Below, in pieces: positions 43,698 to 52,611 of a stretch of 64,000 nt of DNA (position 1 is the stretch's first letter; each line of letters begins with the position of its first letter). The DNA is taken from assembly GCF_000275725.1 (NCBI RefSeq), contig NZ_AJTS01000035.1:1-64000 (forward strand), read 5' to 3'. Origin of the DNA: Vreelandella stevensii S18214 (GTDB lineage: Bacteria; Pseudomonadota; Gammaproteobacteria; Pseudomonadales; Halomonadaceae). The notes under the pieces were generated by a model that saw nothing but the letters and a program-made list of their open reading frames with translations, was not told where the DNA came from and made no database searches. Position numbers and translations under genes: made by a program.

Positions 43698-45343
43698 TGC
43701 TGTTCCCCTGACTGGTGCTGTCTGGCTTCTTCACGCAGCACGAATTTTTGAATTTTGCCCGTGGACGTTTTGGGCAGTTCGCTAAAAACCACCGTTTTCG
43801 GCACTTTAAAGCTCGCAAGATGCTTACGGCAGTGGGCAATGATATCCGCCTCGGTGACTTCGCCGTAACCTATTTTCAGTTTGACGAACGCGCAGGGCGT
43901 TTCGCCCCACTTTTCATCCGGCTTCGCGACCACGGCGGCCTCTTCCACCGCTGGATGGCTGTAAATGGCATCTTCGACTTCGATGGTGGAGATGTTTTCA
44001 CCGCCCGAGATGATGATATCTTTCGAGCGATCTTTAATCTCGATATAGCCGTCGGCATGCCATACCGCCAAGTCGCCCGTGTGGTACCAGCCGCCCTCCA
44101 GCGCTTTTTCCGTGGCCTCGGCGTTTTTGAGATATCCCTTCATCACGTTGTTGCCGCGCATCAGGATTTCGCCGATGGTTTGGCCATCCTTGGCAACAGG
44201 TTCCAGCGTGACCGGATCGGCGACGCAGAGCGCTTCCAGCATGTGGTAGCGCACGCCTTGGCGTGACTTGAGTTTGGCCCGCGACTCCAGTGGCAGTTCG
44301 TCCCAGGCCGCGTGCCAGGCACATACCGTGACCGGGCCATACACTTCCGTCAAGCCATAAACGTGGGTCACTTCAATGCCCAGCTTTTCTACCCCGGCTA
44401 TCACCGAGGCGGGTGGCGCGGCACCGGCGGTGGTCACCTTCACCGGATGATCGAACACTCGCTTCTGTTCGGCGGGCAGGTTCACCAACCCATTGAGCAC
44501 GATTGGCGCACCGCTAAAGTGAGTGACGCCCTCTTCAGCGATCAAATTGGTAATGCGTTTGGGGTCTACCTTGCGTAAGCAAACGCTGACGCCTGCATTG
44601 GCGGCAATGGTCCAGGGGAAGCACCAGCCGTTGCAGTGGAACATGGGTAGCGTCCACAGGTAGACAGGATGGTGTGGCATCGCCCACTCGAGAATGTTGC
44701 TCACCGCGTTCAGGTAGGCACCGCGATGGTGATACACCACCCCTTTGGGTTTGCCCGTGGTGCCAGACGTGTAATTCAATGAAATCGCCTGCCACTCGTC
44801 GCTGGGCAGTTGATAAGCGTACTCCGGGTCGCCCTCGGCCAGCAGCGCCTCGTACTCCAACTCGCCAATGCCTTGGGTCTCACCCAAAAACTCCGGATCG
44901 GCCACGTCGATGATCAGCGGCTTGCTCTCCAACGTGGCCACCGCCGCTTGAATCACTTCGGCAAACTCAGGATCCACCAGAATCGCCCTGGCTTCGCCAT
45001 GGGCCAGCATATAGCGGATGGCATCGGCATCGAGGCGGATATTCAGCGTATTCAGCACGCAGCCCGCCAGCGGCACACCGAAGTGGGCCTCGAACATTGC
45101 GGGTACATTGGGCAGCATGGCCGCCACTGTCTGGCCCGGCTGAATACCGCGTTTTTCCAGCGCGGATGCGAGCCTACGGCAGCGTGCCCAGGTCTCTGCC
45201 CAGGAGCGGCGCGTCTGGCCATGCACCACGGCCGGGTAATCGGGATACACCGCCGCCGAACGCTCGATGAACGTTAGAGGGGAAAGCGCCACGTGATTGG
45301 CCGGTGTGGGGGGTAAGTCCTGCTCGAAAATTGAAAGACTCAT
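43694..45343 (-). CDS. Acyl-CoA ligase (AMP-forming)
   Basis: A 549-residue adenylate-forming ligase that activates a short- or medium-chain acid to its CoA ester. The AMP-binding motif is LNYTSGTTGKPKGVVYHH; further motifs are HVYGLTEVYGP and YHTGDLAVWHADGYIEIKDR; the C-terminal Lys is in LPKTSTGKIQK. It starts after GAGGTAAT. The overlap with the dehydrogenase and the permease gene just upstream point to a substrate-specific uptake and degradation unit. The acid itself is not identifiable. Confidence 0.93.
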   Translation of the reverse strand: MSLSIFEQDLPPTPANHVALSPLTFIERSAAVYPDYPAVVHGQTRRSWAETWARCRRLASALEKRGIQPGQTVAAMLPNVPAMFEAHFGVPLAGCVLNTLNIRLDADAIRYMLAHGEARAILVDPEFAEVIQAAVATLESKPLIIDVADPEFLGETQGIGELEYEALLAEGDPEYAYQLPSDEWQAISLNYTSGTTGKPKGVVYHHRGAYLNAVSNILEWAMPHHPVYLWTLPMFHCNGWCFPWTIAANAGVSVCLRKVDPKRITNLIAEEGVTHFSGAPIVLNGLVNLPAEQKRVFDHPVKVTTAGAAPPASVIAGVEKLGIEVTHVYGLTEVYGPVTVCAWHAAWDELPLESRAKLKSRQGVRYHMLEALCVADPVTLEPVAKDGQTIGEILMRGNNVMKGYLKNAEATEKALEGGWYHTGDLAVWHADGYIEIKDRSKDIIISGGENISTIEVEDAIYSHPAVEEAAVVAKPDEKWGETPCAFVKLKIGYGEVTEADIIAHCRKHLASFKVPKTVVFSELPKTSTGKIQKFVLREEARQHQSGEQQ

Positions 45344-45836
45344 ACATTACCTCATTAATTAACGAAAACCTGAAAAGGCCTATTGTTAGTGGTTGTCATG
45401 ACGTTCAAGGTCGCTATCAGAACGAGGCTCGCGTCCGAACATGTTCTGCTTTTGTACAAGCACATAAAGCACGACACCAGCAGCCAACCCCCACCCTGCC
45501 CCATACACAGCAAGCACAACTGCCATAGTGCCCGCCACGCCGCGCTCTGCCGTATTTTTAGTTTGCTCTATACCAACCATCAAGCAAATATACCCAGTGA
45601 GCAGTAACGTTAACGATAAAGCTATCGGCAGCACGGGTTGAAACATACTTACTAACGGTAGAGTAAAGAGCGCAATGAACCCCGTAATCCAGAAAGTACC
45701 TCCTCCGCTGTAAATCGACTCCATGGCATTGCGACCATTTTTGTAACGTTCAGCCATTGTGGCTGTCACCGCTGTCCAGATGGGGCCTGCCAACCCAGGA
45801 TAGGGAGCAAAGAAAGCATGTATACCATTACGAATA

Positions 45837-46916
45837 AGTGCCTAACCGAAAGTTTTCGTGCATAATGTGTGTAGGATAACTGACACGGACGGAACCATGG
45901 CAAGGCGCTTCGTTGCACCTCTCACTGAGTCTGAGCAGCAGACGCTGTCCTCCGCCTATCACCATGGTGAGAAGCGCGCCCTACGTCGACGTGCGCATGC
46001 CATCTTGCTGAGCAACCTAGATTCATACCATCGCTCAGATCTGTGAGATATTGCGGGTCCGCCGCGATGCCGTATCTCGATGGCTCAAACAGTGGGAGGT
46101 AGCAGGGCTTGATGGGCTGATCGACAAGCCGCGCAGTGGCCGCACGCCGGCCTTGGATGACGACGACCACCATCGGCTGCTGGAACTTGTCGCCGAACAG
46201 CCCCACCAGCTCCGCTCCTTGCATGCCCGCTTTCAGGAAGAGACCGGGAAAAACATCAGCATGGTGACGCTCCGCAGGGCGCTGAAAAAAAATAGGCTCA
46301 GCTTCAAGCGTATTCGGCATTCACTGAAGGCACGGCGCGACGAAACGGATTTCCGCAACACTCAAGGCCTTCTCAAGGTGCTTCAGGAGCGGGAAGACCT
46401 GGGTGAGCACGAGCTCTATTACTTCGATGAGTCGGGCTTTTCGCAGTCGTCACCGGTTCCATACGCGTGGAGTCCCATTGGGCAGCCCTTTGAGATGACC
46501 GCCTACTCCCATAGCCGAAGGTTGAACGTACTGGGGTTCCTCAGCCGAGCCGGGAAGCTGGTCTACCATACCTCCACGGAGCCGGTGACTACCGAGACAG
46601 TCATCGAAGCATTTGATCAATTTGTGGCCCAGAAAGACCCCGATACCTTCGCCATCGTGGTGCTCGACAATGCCAGCATGCATCGCTCCAAGGCCTTCAG
46701 AAGTAAGATTATGGAGTGGATGTCGCATCGTGTGCATCTGGTCTACCTATCGGCTTACTCGCCGGAGCTTAACCTGATAGAGATTCTGTGGCGGCAGATG
46801 AAGTACGCATGGCTACCGTTGAGTGCCTATCTCTCATTTGACCACCTCAGCAAGGAGGTCTGTCGCCTACTCGACGGCTACGGGTCTGAACGCACGATAA
46901 ATTTTGAATAGCCACT
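45837..46916 (+). mobile_element. IS630-family insertion sequence, 1080 bp
   Basis: Terminal inverted repeats of 25 bp (AGTGCCTAACCG at the left, AGTGGCTATTCA at the right in inverse) match at 19 positions. TA occurs on both sides (45835-45836 and 46917-46918), the target duplication typical of IS630/Tc1. One transposase gene on the plus strand fills the element and its stop lies inside the right repeat. Confidence 0.93.
45897..46911 (+). pseudogene. IS630-family transposase, frame broken near 46040
   Basis: The N-terminal part (45897-46046) reads MARRFVAPLTESEQQTLSSA through the first helix-turn-helix region and stops at TGA 46044. The rest (through 46911) is in the +1 frame and contains the second helix-turn-helix (VRRDAVSRWLKQWEVAGL) and the complete DDE core (YYFDESGFSQ, VVLDNASMHRS, YSPELNLIEILW). 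Removing one base at about 46033-46041 would join them. Either a recent frameshift or programmed frameshifting; no obvious slippery run is seen at the break. Confidence 0.85.
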
Positions 46917-47897
46917 TAGCAGTGACATGGTGAATGCGATCCGTGCTGTAATCGATTTTTTCATCCGTGCGTATATGGTCAACACGAGACATCAGCGTAC
47001 GACCCACGACGATGTCACCAAAAGCAATGACATAAGCAATCACCGCGGTAGGCAGCGCCAGCATAAACACATCAATGCCCGGAAAGCCGACACTAAAGGG
47101 CAGGTAGGCCCACATATCTGAAAAGTTGGGTTGCGTCACCCCCCACTCAATGCTTGGACGTGGATACTCGCCTATTGCCCAAGCAATCAAAATAGCGACC
47201 ACCATGCCGGGCACCATGCCATAATTAGCAATCCTGCGTACGACCAGGTGGTCGGCAACCCAGCGTTTAAACGCTACGGAGAACAGCATAAAAATAGCAA
47301 TCAGCATACCTGCAATCAAAGAAACTGGCGTTTCCGCCAAGCGCCCACCTTGCTGTATCTCGCCTGTAATTGCTGCAATACCAGCCCCGATAATGATCCC
47401 GGCCTGTAGTGAATTGGGCACCAGGTGCACCAGCTTTCGCCCGAGCCCCGTAACACCTAAAAAGAAGAAAATCAAAAACACTAAAAACTGTAGCGCAAAC
47501 AGAGCCTGAATGGCTTCATCACCCGGTTCAAAGTCACCTAAAAAGACCAGCACCACCGGCACTGCGGGGGTAATCCAACCTGGCACCATAGGCACCCCAA
47601 GTAATGCTGGCAGCATAAATCCAATGCCACAAACCACCACGAAGGCTAACGCTATATCGTAAGGCAGGCCCAGGTACTGCTCCAGCAACGGTATCATGGC
47701 AAGGCTAACCACAAACATTATTAGCCCTTGGATCATTTCAGCCATTTCCCATCGGTAATGAACAAATGGTAGGCGGACTTTAAATGGCCCTAAAGGCCAG
47801 TAGGGCTGTTCTTCTCCATGTTGGCGATGTTTCAACTGCATAAAAACTCCTTGGTTATAAATATTGTTAATTTTTAAGATGCAAGGCCGGAATGAAA

Positions 47898-47912
47898 CAT
47901 TGATGTTCAATG
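47898..47912. promoter_or_regulatory. Candidate operator upstream of the disrupted permease
   Basis: A perfect 6-3-6 inverted repeat, CATTGA-TGT-TCAATG, 57 bp before the permease start. It lies within a longer partial dyad (TGAAACATTGATGTTCA). The binding protein is not known. Confidence 0.35.
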
Positions 47913-47938
47913 AAAATCAAAACGACCGTTTCATTGTT

Positions 47939-47972
47939 ATTAAAAGTTAAACGCCGACCTTGACGGTCGGCG
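47939..47972 (-). terminator. Terminator of the acyl-CoA dehydrogenase gene
   Basis: A perfect 8-bp stem (CGCCGACC with GGTCGGCG, loop of five, 47952-47972) followed on the minus strand by TTTAACTTTT. It lies 35 bp beyond the stop at 48008 and separates that gene from the permease promoter. Confidence 0.75.
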
Positions 47973-48007
47973 AAGATGCCATGGAAAGAGATAGCAAAGC
48001 GTCAACG

Positions 48008-49798
48008 TCACTGCTGACTATCGAAGTCGCTCAAACACTGCATGCCGGCCTCGATCACCGCGCGCTGGGCACGCCCGACCGGCAGCCACTGGTGGATGAC
48101 GAACTCGGCGCTGCACAGCTTGGTGCGATAGAACGGATCGTCGCTGCCCTGGGTAATGGCTTGCTGGGCATGCAGCGCCGCTTGGCCCATCTGCCAGGCG
48201 CACAGCACATGGCCCGCCAGGTTCAAGAGAGGCGTGGCGTAGGCTTGCACAGCATCCGGCCCCTGTTCAGGGTGGCTACCCTGCTCCAGCACGATTTCCA
48301 TGGCGGCCTGCAGGTCGTCAGCGGCATCGCTCAACAGCGGCCCCATGGCATTCAGCCGCGTACTCTTGCCCAGCTCGTCAGCGGTGTTGCGCACCTCGGC
48401 CAACAGGGCCAGCAAGGCGGCACCACCATCGCGCTGCAGTTTGCGACCTGCCAGGTCCAGCGCCTGAATGCCGTTGGTGCCTTCATAGATGGGCGCGATG
48501 CGGGCATCTCGGAGCAGCTGCGCAGCGCCGGTCTCTTCCACGTAGCCCATGCCGCCGTGCACCTGAACCCCCATGGAAGCAATGTCCACGGCCTGGTCGG
48601 TAGAGAAGCTCTTGACGATAGGAATCAGTACATCCACACAGGCCTGGGCCGACTGGCGCTCGGCGTCATCGGCCGCATGGCGGGCAACATCCAGCTGGCC
48701 AGCGCAGTAGAGGGCCAGCGCACGCAGCGCATCGGTACGGGCACGCATGGACAGCAGCATACGGCGCACATCGAAGTGGTCGCTGATGGTGCAGTCGCTG
48801 CCGCCACGCTGCCTGGGTGAGCGCCCCTGGGTGCGGTCATTGGCGTAGGCAAACGCGTGTTGGCAAGCACGCTCGGCCACGCCGATGCCCTGAATACCGA
48901 CCTTATGACGCGCCTCGTTCATCATGGTGAACATGTGGTTGAGCCCGCGCCCCTCCTCGCCCACCAGATAGCCCACGGCACCGCCGTTTTCACCAAAGCT
49001 GAGGGTACAGGTGGGCGACCCGTGAATGCCGAGCTTGTGCTCGATGGAGGCACAGGTGACATCGTTACGCTCGCCCAGCGAGCCGTCGTCATTGACCAGG
49101 AACTTAGGCACTAAAAAGAGTGAGATACCCTTATTGCCTTCCGGGGCATCGGGCTTACGGGCAAGAACGAGGTGAATGATGTTTTCGGCAGCGTCGTGCT
49201 CGCCCCAGGTGATGTAGATCTTTTGACCGCTGATGCGGTAGTGATCGCCTTCTGGAACGGCTTTGGTACGCACCTTGGAAAGATCCGACCCCGCCTGGGG
49301 TTCGGTGAGGTTCATGGTGCCGGTCCAGGAGCCCTCGACCAATTTGGGCAGGTAGGTCGCTTTTAAGGCATCGCTGCCGTGATGGGCCAGCGCCTCGATG
49401 GCACCGGCGGTGAGCATCGGGCACAGCCCTAACGCCATGTTCGCGCCGTGGAGCATCTCCTGTACCGCGCTGGCCACCACTTCGGGCAGGTTCTGACCGC
49501 CCAGTGCTTCAGACACGCCAATGCCGTTCCAACCACCCTCTACATACGCCAGGTAAGCGGCCGCGAAGCCTTCGGGGGTAGTGACGCTGCCATCGGTGTG
49601 ACGTTGGGCTCCCTGACGGTCTCCCGTACTATTGAGCGGCCCCCAGACGTCACCTGCCAGCTTCGCAGCTTCTTCCAACACGGCTTCAACGAGATCCGGG
49701 GTGGCTTCTGCGAAGCCTGGCAGCGACAGCGAGCGATGCGCCAGCATCTCTTCCAGCACAAAGCGCAGGTCGCGTACCGGCGCGGCGTAGTAATTCAT
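48008..49798 (-). CDS. Acyl-CoA dehydrogenase, long form with C-terminal domain
   Basis: A 596-residue flavoprotein of the long acyl-CoA dehydrogenase type, about 200 residues longer than classic ones. It has the FAD/substrate segments TMNLTEPQAGSDLSKV and GVQVHGGMGYVEETG, the catalytic Glu in PIYEGTNGIQALDL, and an extra C-terminal helical domain. DmdC (3-methylthiopropionyl-CoA dehydrogenase) has the same build but the sequence does not decide the substrate. The start at 49798 follows GAGGTAT. It has its own terminator, so it may be a separate transcript from the ligase genes. Confidence 0.92.
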   Translation of the reverse strand: MNYYAAPVRDLRFVLEEMLAHRSLSLPGFAEATPDLVEAVLEEAAKLAGDVWGPLNSTGDRQGAQRHTDGSVTTPEGFAAAYLAYVEGGWNGIGVSEALGGQNLPEVVASAVQEMLHGANMALGLCPMLTAGAIEALAHHGSDALKATYLPKLVEGSWTGTMNLTEPQAGSDLSKVRTKAVPEGDHYRISGQKIYITWGEHDAAENIIHLVLARKPDAPEGNKGISLFLVPKFLVNDDGSLGERNDVTCASIEHKLGIHGSPTCTLSFGENGGAVGYLVGEEGRGLNHMFTMMNEARHKVGIQGIGVAERACQHAFAYANDRTQGRSPRQRGGSDCTISDHFDVRRMLLSMRARTDALRALALYCAGQLDVARHAADDAERQSAQACVDVLIPIVKSFSTDQAVDIASMGVQVHGGMGYVEETGAAQLLRDARIAPIYEGTNGIQALDLAGRKLQRDGGAALLALLAEVRNTADELGKSTRLNAMGPLLSDAADDLQAAMEIVLEQGSHPEQGPDAVQAYATPLLNLAGHVLCAWQMGQAALHAQQAITQGSDDPFYRTKLCSAEFVIHQWLPVGRAQRAVIEAGMQCLSDFDSQQ

Positions 49799-49912
49799 GG
49801 CAATACCTCGGGCAAAAGGATCGGTGTAGCAAAAACACTATCCTCGATAGTAGTTTCACTACTCCCGACATACCATTAGCCCAAGGTCTCACCTGATAGC
49901 CGCCTCAGCGGC

Positions 49913-51283
49913 TTATTTGCGCACCTCGGTTTCTACGTCGTCGTAATAAGTGATATGGCTTTCGTCTTCCTGGGGCGGCCCCACTACCGGCTCGGCGACC
50001 TCCACTTCCGGCACGACATCGGAAAGGTCTTCCAGATGCTCATGCTCAAGCGCCCCCTGCACCAGCTCTTCGGTCACCACCAGTTCAGCACCGGCAGCGG
50101 TCATGGGCGTCGTGGCGGTAAACGGCGCCACGGGGACCGGCGCCGGGCGCACGCTGCGGCGCCACGTGAAGAACAGCACGAAGAACAGGCTGAGCGAGCC
50201 AAACGCCCAGAATAGTCCGGCATCGCCCATGGCGGTCATCACCGGCGAAATCATCAGCGGGCTGATGGTGGCCCCGATGGAGTTGATCAGCAACAGGCCT
50301 TGGCTCATGCGCACCAGCGCCCCTGCTGGCGCACGGTCGGCGGCGTGGCTCACGGCCACCGGGTAAAGCGCAAATACGCCCCCACCCAGCAGGAACAGCA
50401 GCGCGACCAACAAAGGAGTAGAGAGCGGTAGCCACAGCATGGCTGCCGAGATCACCACACAGAACGCGCTGATACCGATCAGCACCATCTGGCGATCGTG
50501 GCGGTCCGACCATCGGCCAATGGGGTATTGCAGCAGCATGGCGCCGAGAATCACTACCGCCATCAGTTGCCCCACCTGATTGACACTCATGCCAATGCGC
50601 TGGAGGTAGAGCGGCAGCAGTGTATAAGCCGCCGCCACCACCATGCCCGACCCCAGGCTGCCCATCACGCCGGTCGGGGTCATGGTAATCAGCCGGTGCG
50701 GGGGTAGCGGTTCGGCGTGTTCGAGCAACGGCGATACGCGGGGGATCATGGCCATCGGCAGTACCGACAGTGACGCCAGCAGACCGATCACCATGAAGGG
50801 CGCGGTGTCACCCATGGCGCTGGTCACGCCGAGCATCAATTGCCCCAGCACGCCAGCGGCATAAAGAGAAATCATGTAGAGCGCCAGCAGACGGCCACGC
50901 ACTTTCTGATCGCCCGCGGTCAACAGCCAGCTCTCGATGACCAGATAGACCCCTACCGTGGCCCAACCGCCCACCAGGCGCAGGGCAAACCACGCCCAAG
51001 GGTCGAAGAACAACCCCTGCAACAGCACGGTGACAGCCACCAGCGACGCAAAACTGCCGTAAGCACGAATATGGCCAATGCGCAGCAACAGGCGATCATT
51101 GAACATGGCCCCCAGGGCCAGTCCAATGAAATAGGCAGACGACACGATACCGATCACCGTGGCCGACTCGCCCGCAGCGTCCAGTCGAATGGTGATCAAG
51201 GTGGCGAGAAAACCGTTGCCAATGCCCAGAATGAACAGCCCGAGTAGGGGCGCCAGCGCCATGGCCAGCAGTTGCCGCGACAT
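49913..51283 (-). CDS. MFS transporter (YcaD-like)
   Basis: A 456-residue 12-helix transporter. The family loop is FNDRLLLRIGHIRAYGSFAS between helices 2 and 3; sugar-like signature segments appear in the second half (IGRWSDRHDRQMVLIG). A 70-residue acidic C-terminal tail (QEDESHITYYDDVETEVRK) is unusual. The group resembles the YcaD family; the substrate is unknown. The start at 51283 follows GTGAGGT; an in-frame start at 51364 has no ribosome site. Confidence 0.87.
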   Translation of the reverse strand: MSRQLLAMALAPLLGLFILGIGNGFLATLITIRLDAAGESATVIGIVSSAYFIGLALGAMFNDRLLLRIGHIRAYGSFASLVAVTVLLQGLFFDPWAWFALRLVGGWATVGVYLVIESWLLTAGDQKVRGRLLALYMISLYAAGVLGQLMLGVTSAMGDTAPFMVIGLLASLSVLPMAMIPRVSPLLEHAEPLPPHRLITMTPTGVMGSLGSGMVVAAAYTLLPLYLQRIGMSVNQVGQLMAVVILGAMLLQYPIGRWSDRHDRQMVLIGISAFCVVISAAMLWLPLSTPLLVALLFLLGGGVFALYPVAVSHAADRAPAGALVRMSQGLLLINSIGATISPLMISPVMTAMGDAGLFWAFGSLSLFFVLFFTWRRSVRPAPVPVAPFTATTPMTAAGAELVVTEELVQGALEHEHLEDLSDVVPEVEVAEPVVGPPQEDESHITYYDDVETEVRK

Positions 51284-51704
51284 GCGTACCTCACATTGCA
51301 TTGAGTATGAATCGATGGCCGTTTGTACGCCTATCGCACCGGCAGGCAGAAAACGGGCGCGCAATTATTGCTGCCAGCGGCATAAAGTCAATGCTTTTTC
51401 AGCCCAATGCCCAGCAGTCTGGTGTTTTTGATAACTGAATGCTTCATTGGCAGAAAATTCGTCTATCCCAAGCCATGGAATGACGTTTCTTGCCCTTCCC
51501 AAAATAGCTGCCCGGCGCCCATCGCGCGACCCATGAGCACCTTAAACCCCACATAGCCATGCAACCGTGGCAAACTGATGACACTGTCGGTGACCCAGTC
51601 ACGGCCTTGCGACGGCGCGATGGTCATGCGACTGCCGCTGACATGGCGGGCAGCGTCGCATCATCGTATTCTCTGGTTTTACGTTCGTATTTAAGGAAAG
51701 AGGC
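51284..51704. other. Divergent intergenic region, possible small reading frame
   Basis: 421 bp between the MFS and VOC genes. On the minus strand a 54-codon reading frame (51463-51627) begins MTIAPSQGRDWVTDSVISLP and reads like real protein, but has no good ribosome site. It could be a gene remnant. Otherwise nothing is seen; AAGGAAAGAGG precedes the VOC gene. Confidence 0.4.
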
Positions 51705-52094
51705 ATGCTTTCAGGTCTGGACCATCTTGTTGTAACCGTGACCGATATGGGTCGCGCCGTGGATTTTTATTCCCGTGTGCTGGGTCTGGATGTGCGTTAT
51801 CGGGATGCCCAACGGGTCGACCTGTTGCTGGGGGATACCGCCCTGCGCCTGCATCAAACCGACACTGACATTGCCCCGGTGTCGGCCACCCCAACGCCTG
51901 GCAGTCTGGACTTGTGCCTGCGCTGCCAACTGCCGCTGGATGAGTTCAAGCAGCATCTGGACGCGCTCGAAGTCGATGTGGAGCTAGGTCCGGTGGCCCG
52001 CCAGGGCGCCAATGGCCCCATCGAATCCCTCTACCTGCGCGACCCCGACGGTAACCTGCTCGAAATCTGTCGGCCAGCAGCACGCCAGCCCTGA
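51705..52094 (+). CDS. VOC-family (glyoxalase/dioxygenase fold) protein
   Basis: A 129-residue two-repeat metalloprotein of the VOC fold. Metal ligands are probably His in LDHLVVTV, His in LRLHQTD and Glu in NLLEICRP; the family end is YLRDPDGNLLEIC. Substrate unknown: possibilities are lyase, extradiol-type or resistance-like functions. It stands alone, before the DUF4870-like gene by 117 bp. Confidence 0.88.
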   Translation: MLSGLDHLVVTVTDMGRAVDFYSRVLGLDVRYRDAQRVDLLLGDTALRLHQTDTDIAPVSATPTPGSLDLCLRCQLPLDEFKQHLDALEVDVELGPVARQGANGPIESLYLRDPDGNLLEICRPAARQP

Positions 52095-52211
52095 GCCAGA
52101 CCGCCATACTGGGCGGGCCGACGGGTGATAAGTCGCCCTGCCCACGCTATCATGGCGGGCTAACAGGGTATCCGCTGGATGCTATCGTCGAATCGAAAAG
52201 AAGGAACGCCC

Positions 52212-52607
52212 ATGCGCGACGACACCCCCATCGAAGGTGAAGTGGTCAACCGCACCGACACATCTGAAACGCCCTCACCGGCTCCCGACACCACCATGGC
52301 CATGGTGATCTATGCTCTTTATCTGGCCAGTTTCGTGGTGGGCTTCACCTCAGTCATCGGGGTGATCATTGCCTACGTGTATCGCGGCAAGGGCCCTGTC
52401 TGGCTGGACGAACACTACCGTTATCAAATTCGTACGTTCTGGATCGGGCTACTGTACGGCAGTATCGCCACGCTGCTGACGCTCATCCTCATCGGCTTTC
52501 CGCTGCTGCTGGCCTTTGCCGTGTGGTTTATCGTGCGCTGCGTCAAAGGCTTCAAAGGGCTGCAAGAGAAGCGCGCGCCCTCCAACGTCGACAGTTGGCT
52601 GCTGTGA
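52212..52607 (+). CDS. DUF4870-like membrane protein, copy 1
   Basis: A 131-residue protein. An acidic N-terminal stretch (about 30 residues) precedes two or three helices, with core IYALYLASFVVGFTSVIGVI and HYRYQIRTFWIGLLYGSIA, ending SNVDSWLL. A close paralogue is at 53558-53920, after the acyltransferase. The start at 52212 follows AAGGAAC. It ends four bases before the acyltransferase start, so one transcript is likely. Function unknown. Confidence 0.78.
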   Translation: MRDDTPIEGEVVNRTDTSETPSPAPDTTMAMVIYALYLASFVVGFTSVIGVIIAYVYRGKGPVWLDEHYRYQIRTFWIGLLYGSIATLLTLILIGFPLLLAFAVWFIVRCVKGFKGLQEKRAPSNVDSWLL

Positions 52608-52611
52608 TCCC

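Larger units (their letters stand above)
45386..47841 (-). pseudogene. Membrane permease (UraA/NCS2-like fold) disrupted by IS630
   Basis: The gene is in two pieces: 47841-46918 (308 codons) and 45835-45386 (149 codons and stop). Deleting 45837-46916 and one of the two flanking TA pairs joins them in frame, giving a 457-residue protein with no stop. Sequence from MQLKHRQHGEEQPYWPLG through about 12 hydrophobic segments, including FGDIVVGRTLMSRVDHIRTD, looks like a permease of the NCS2/SulP type; the family is not certain. Position between the acyl-CoA dehydrogenase and ligase genes suggests uptake of the acid they degrade. As it stands the protein lacks the last third and is probably inactive. 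Confidence 0.88.

Noticed and set aside
46867-47910. Reading the 347-codon frame as a complete permease
   Set aside because: Its last 16 codons come from the IS end; the true continuation is beyond the element at 45835-45386.
41966-49798. Assigning dmdBCD (DMSP demethylation)
   Set aside because: The long dehydrogenase fits, but the ligase and hydratase give no specific support, and no dmdA is present.
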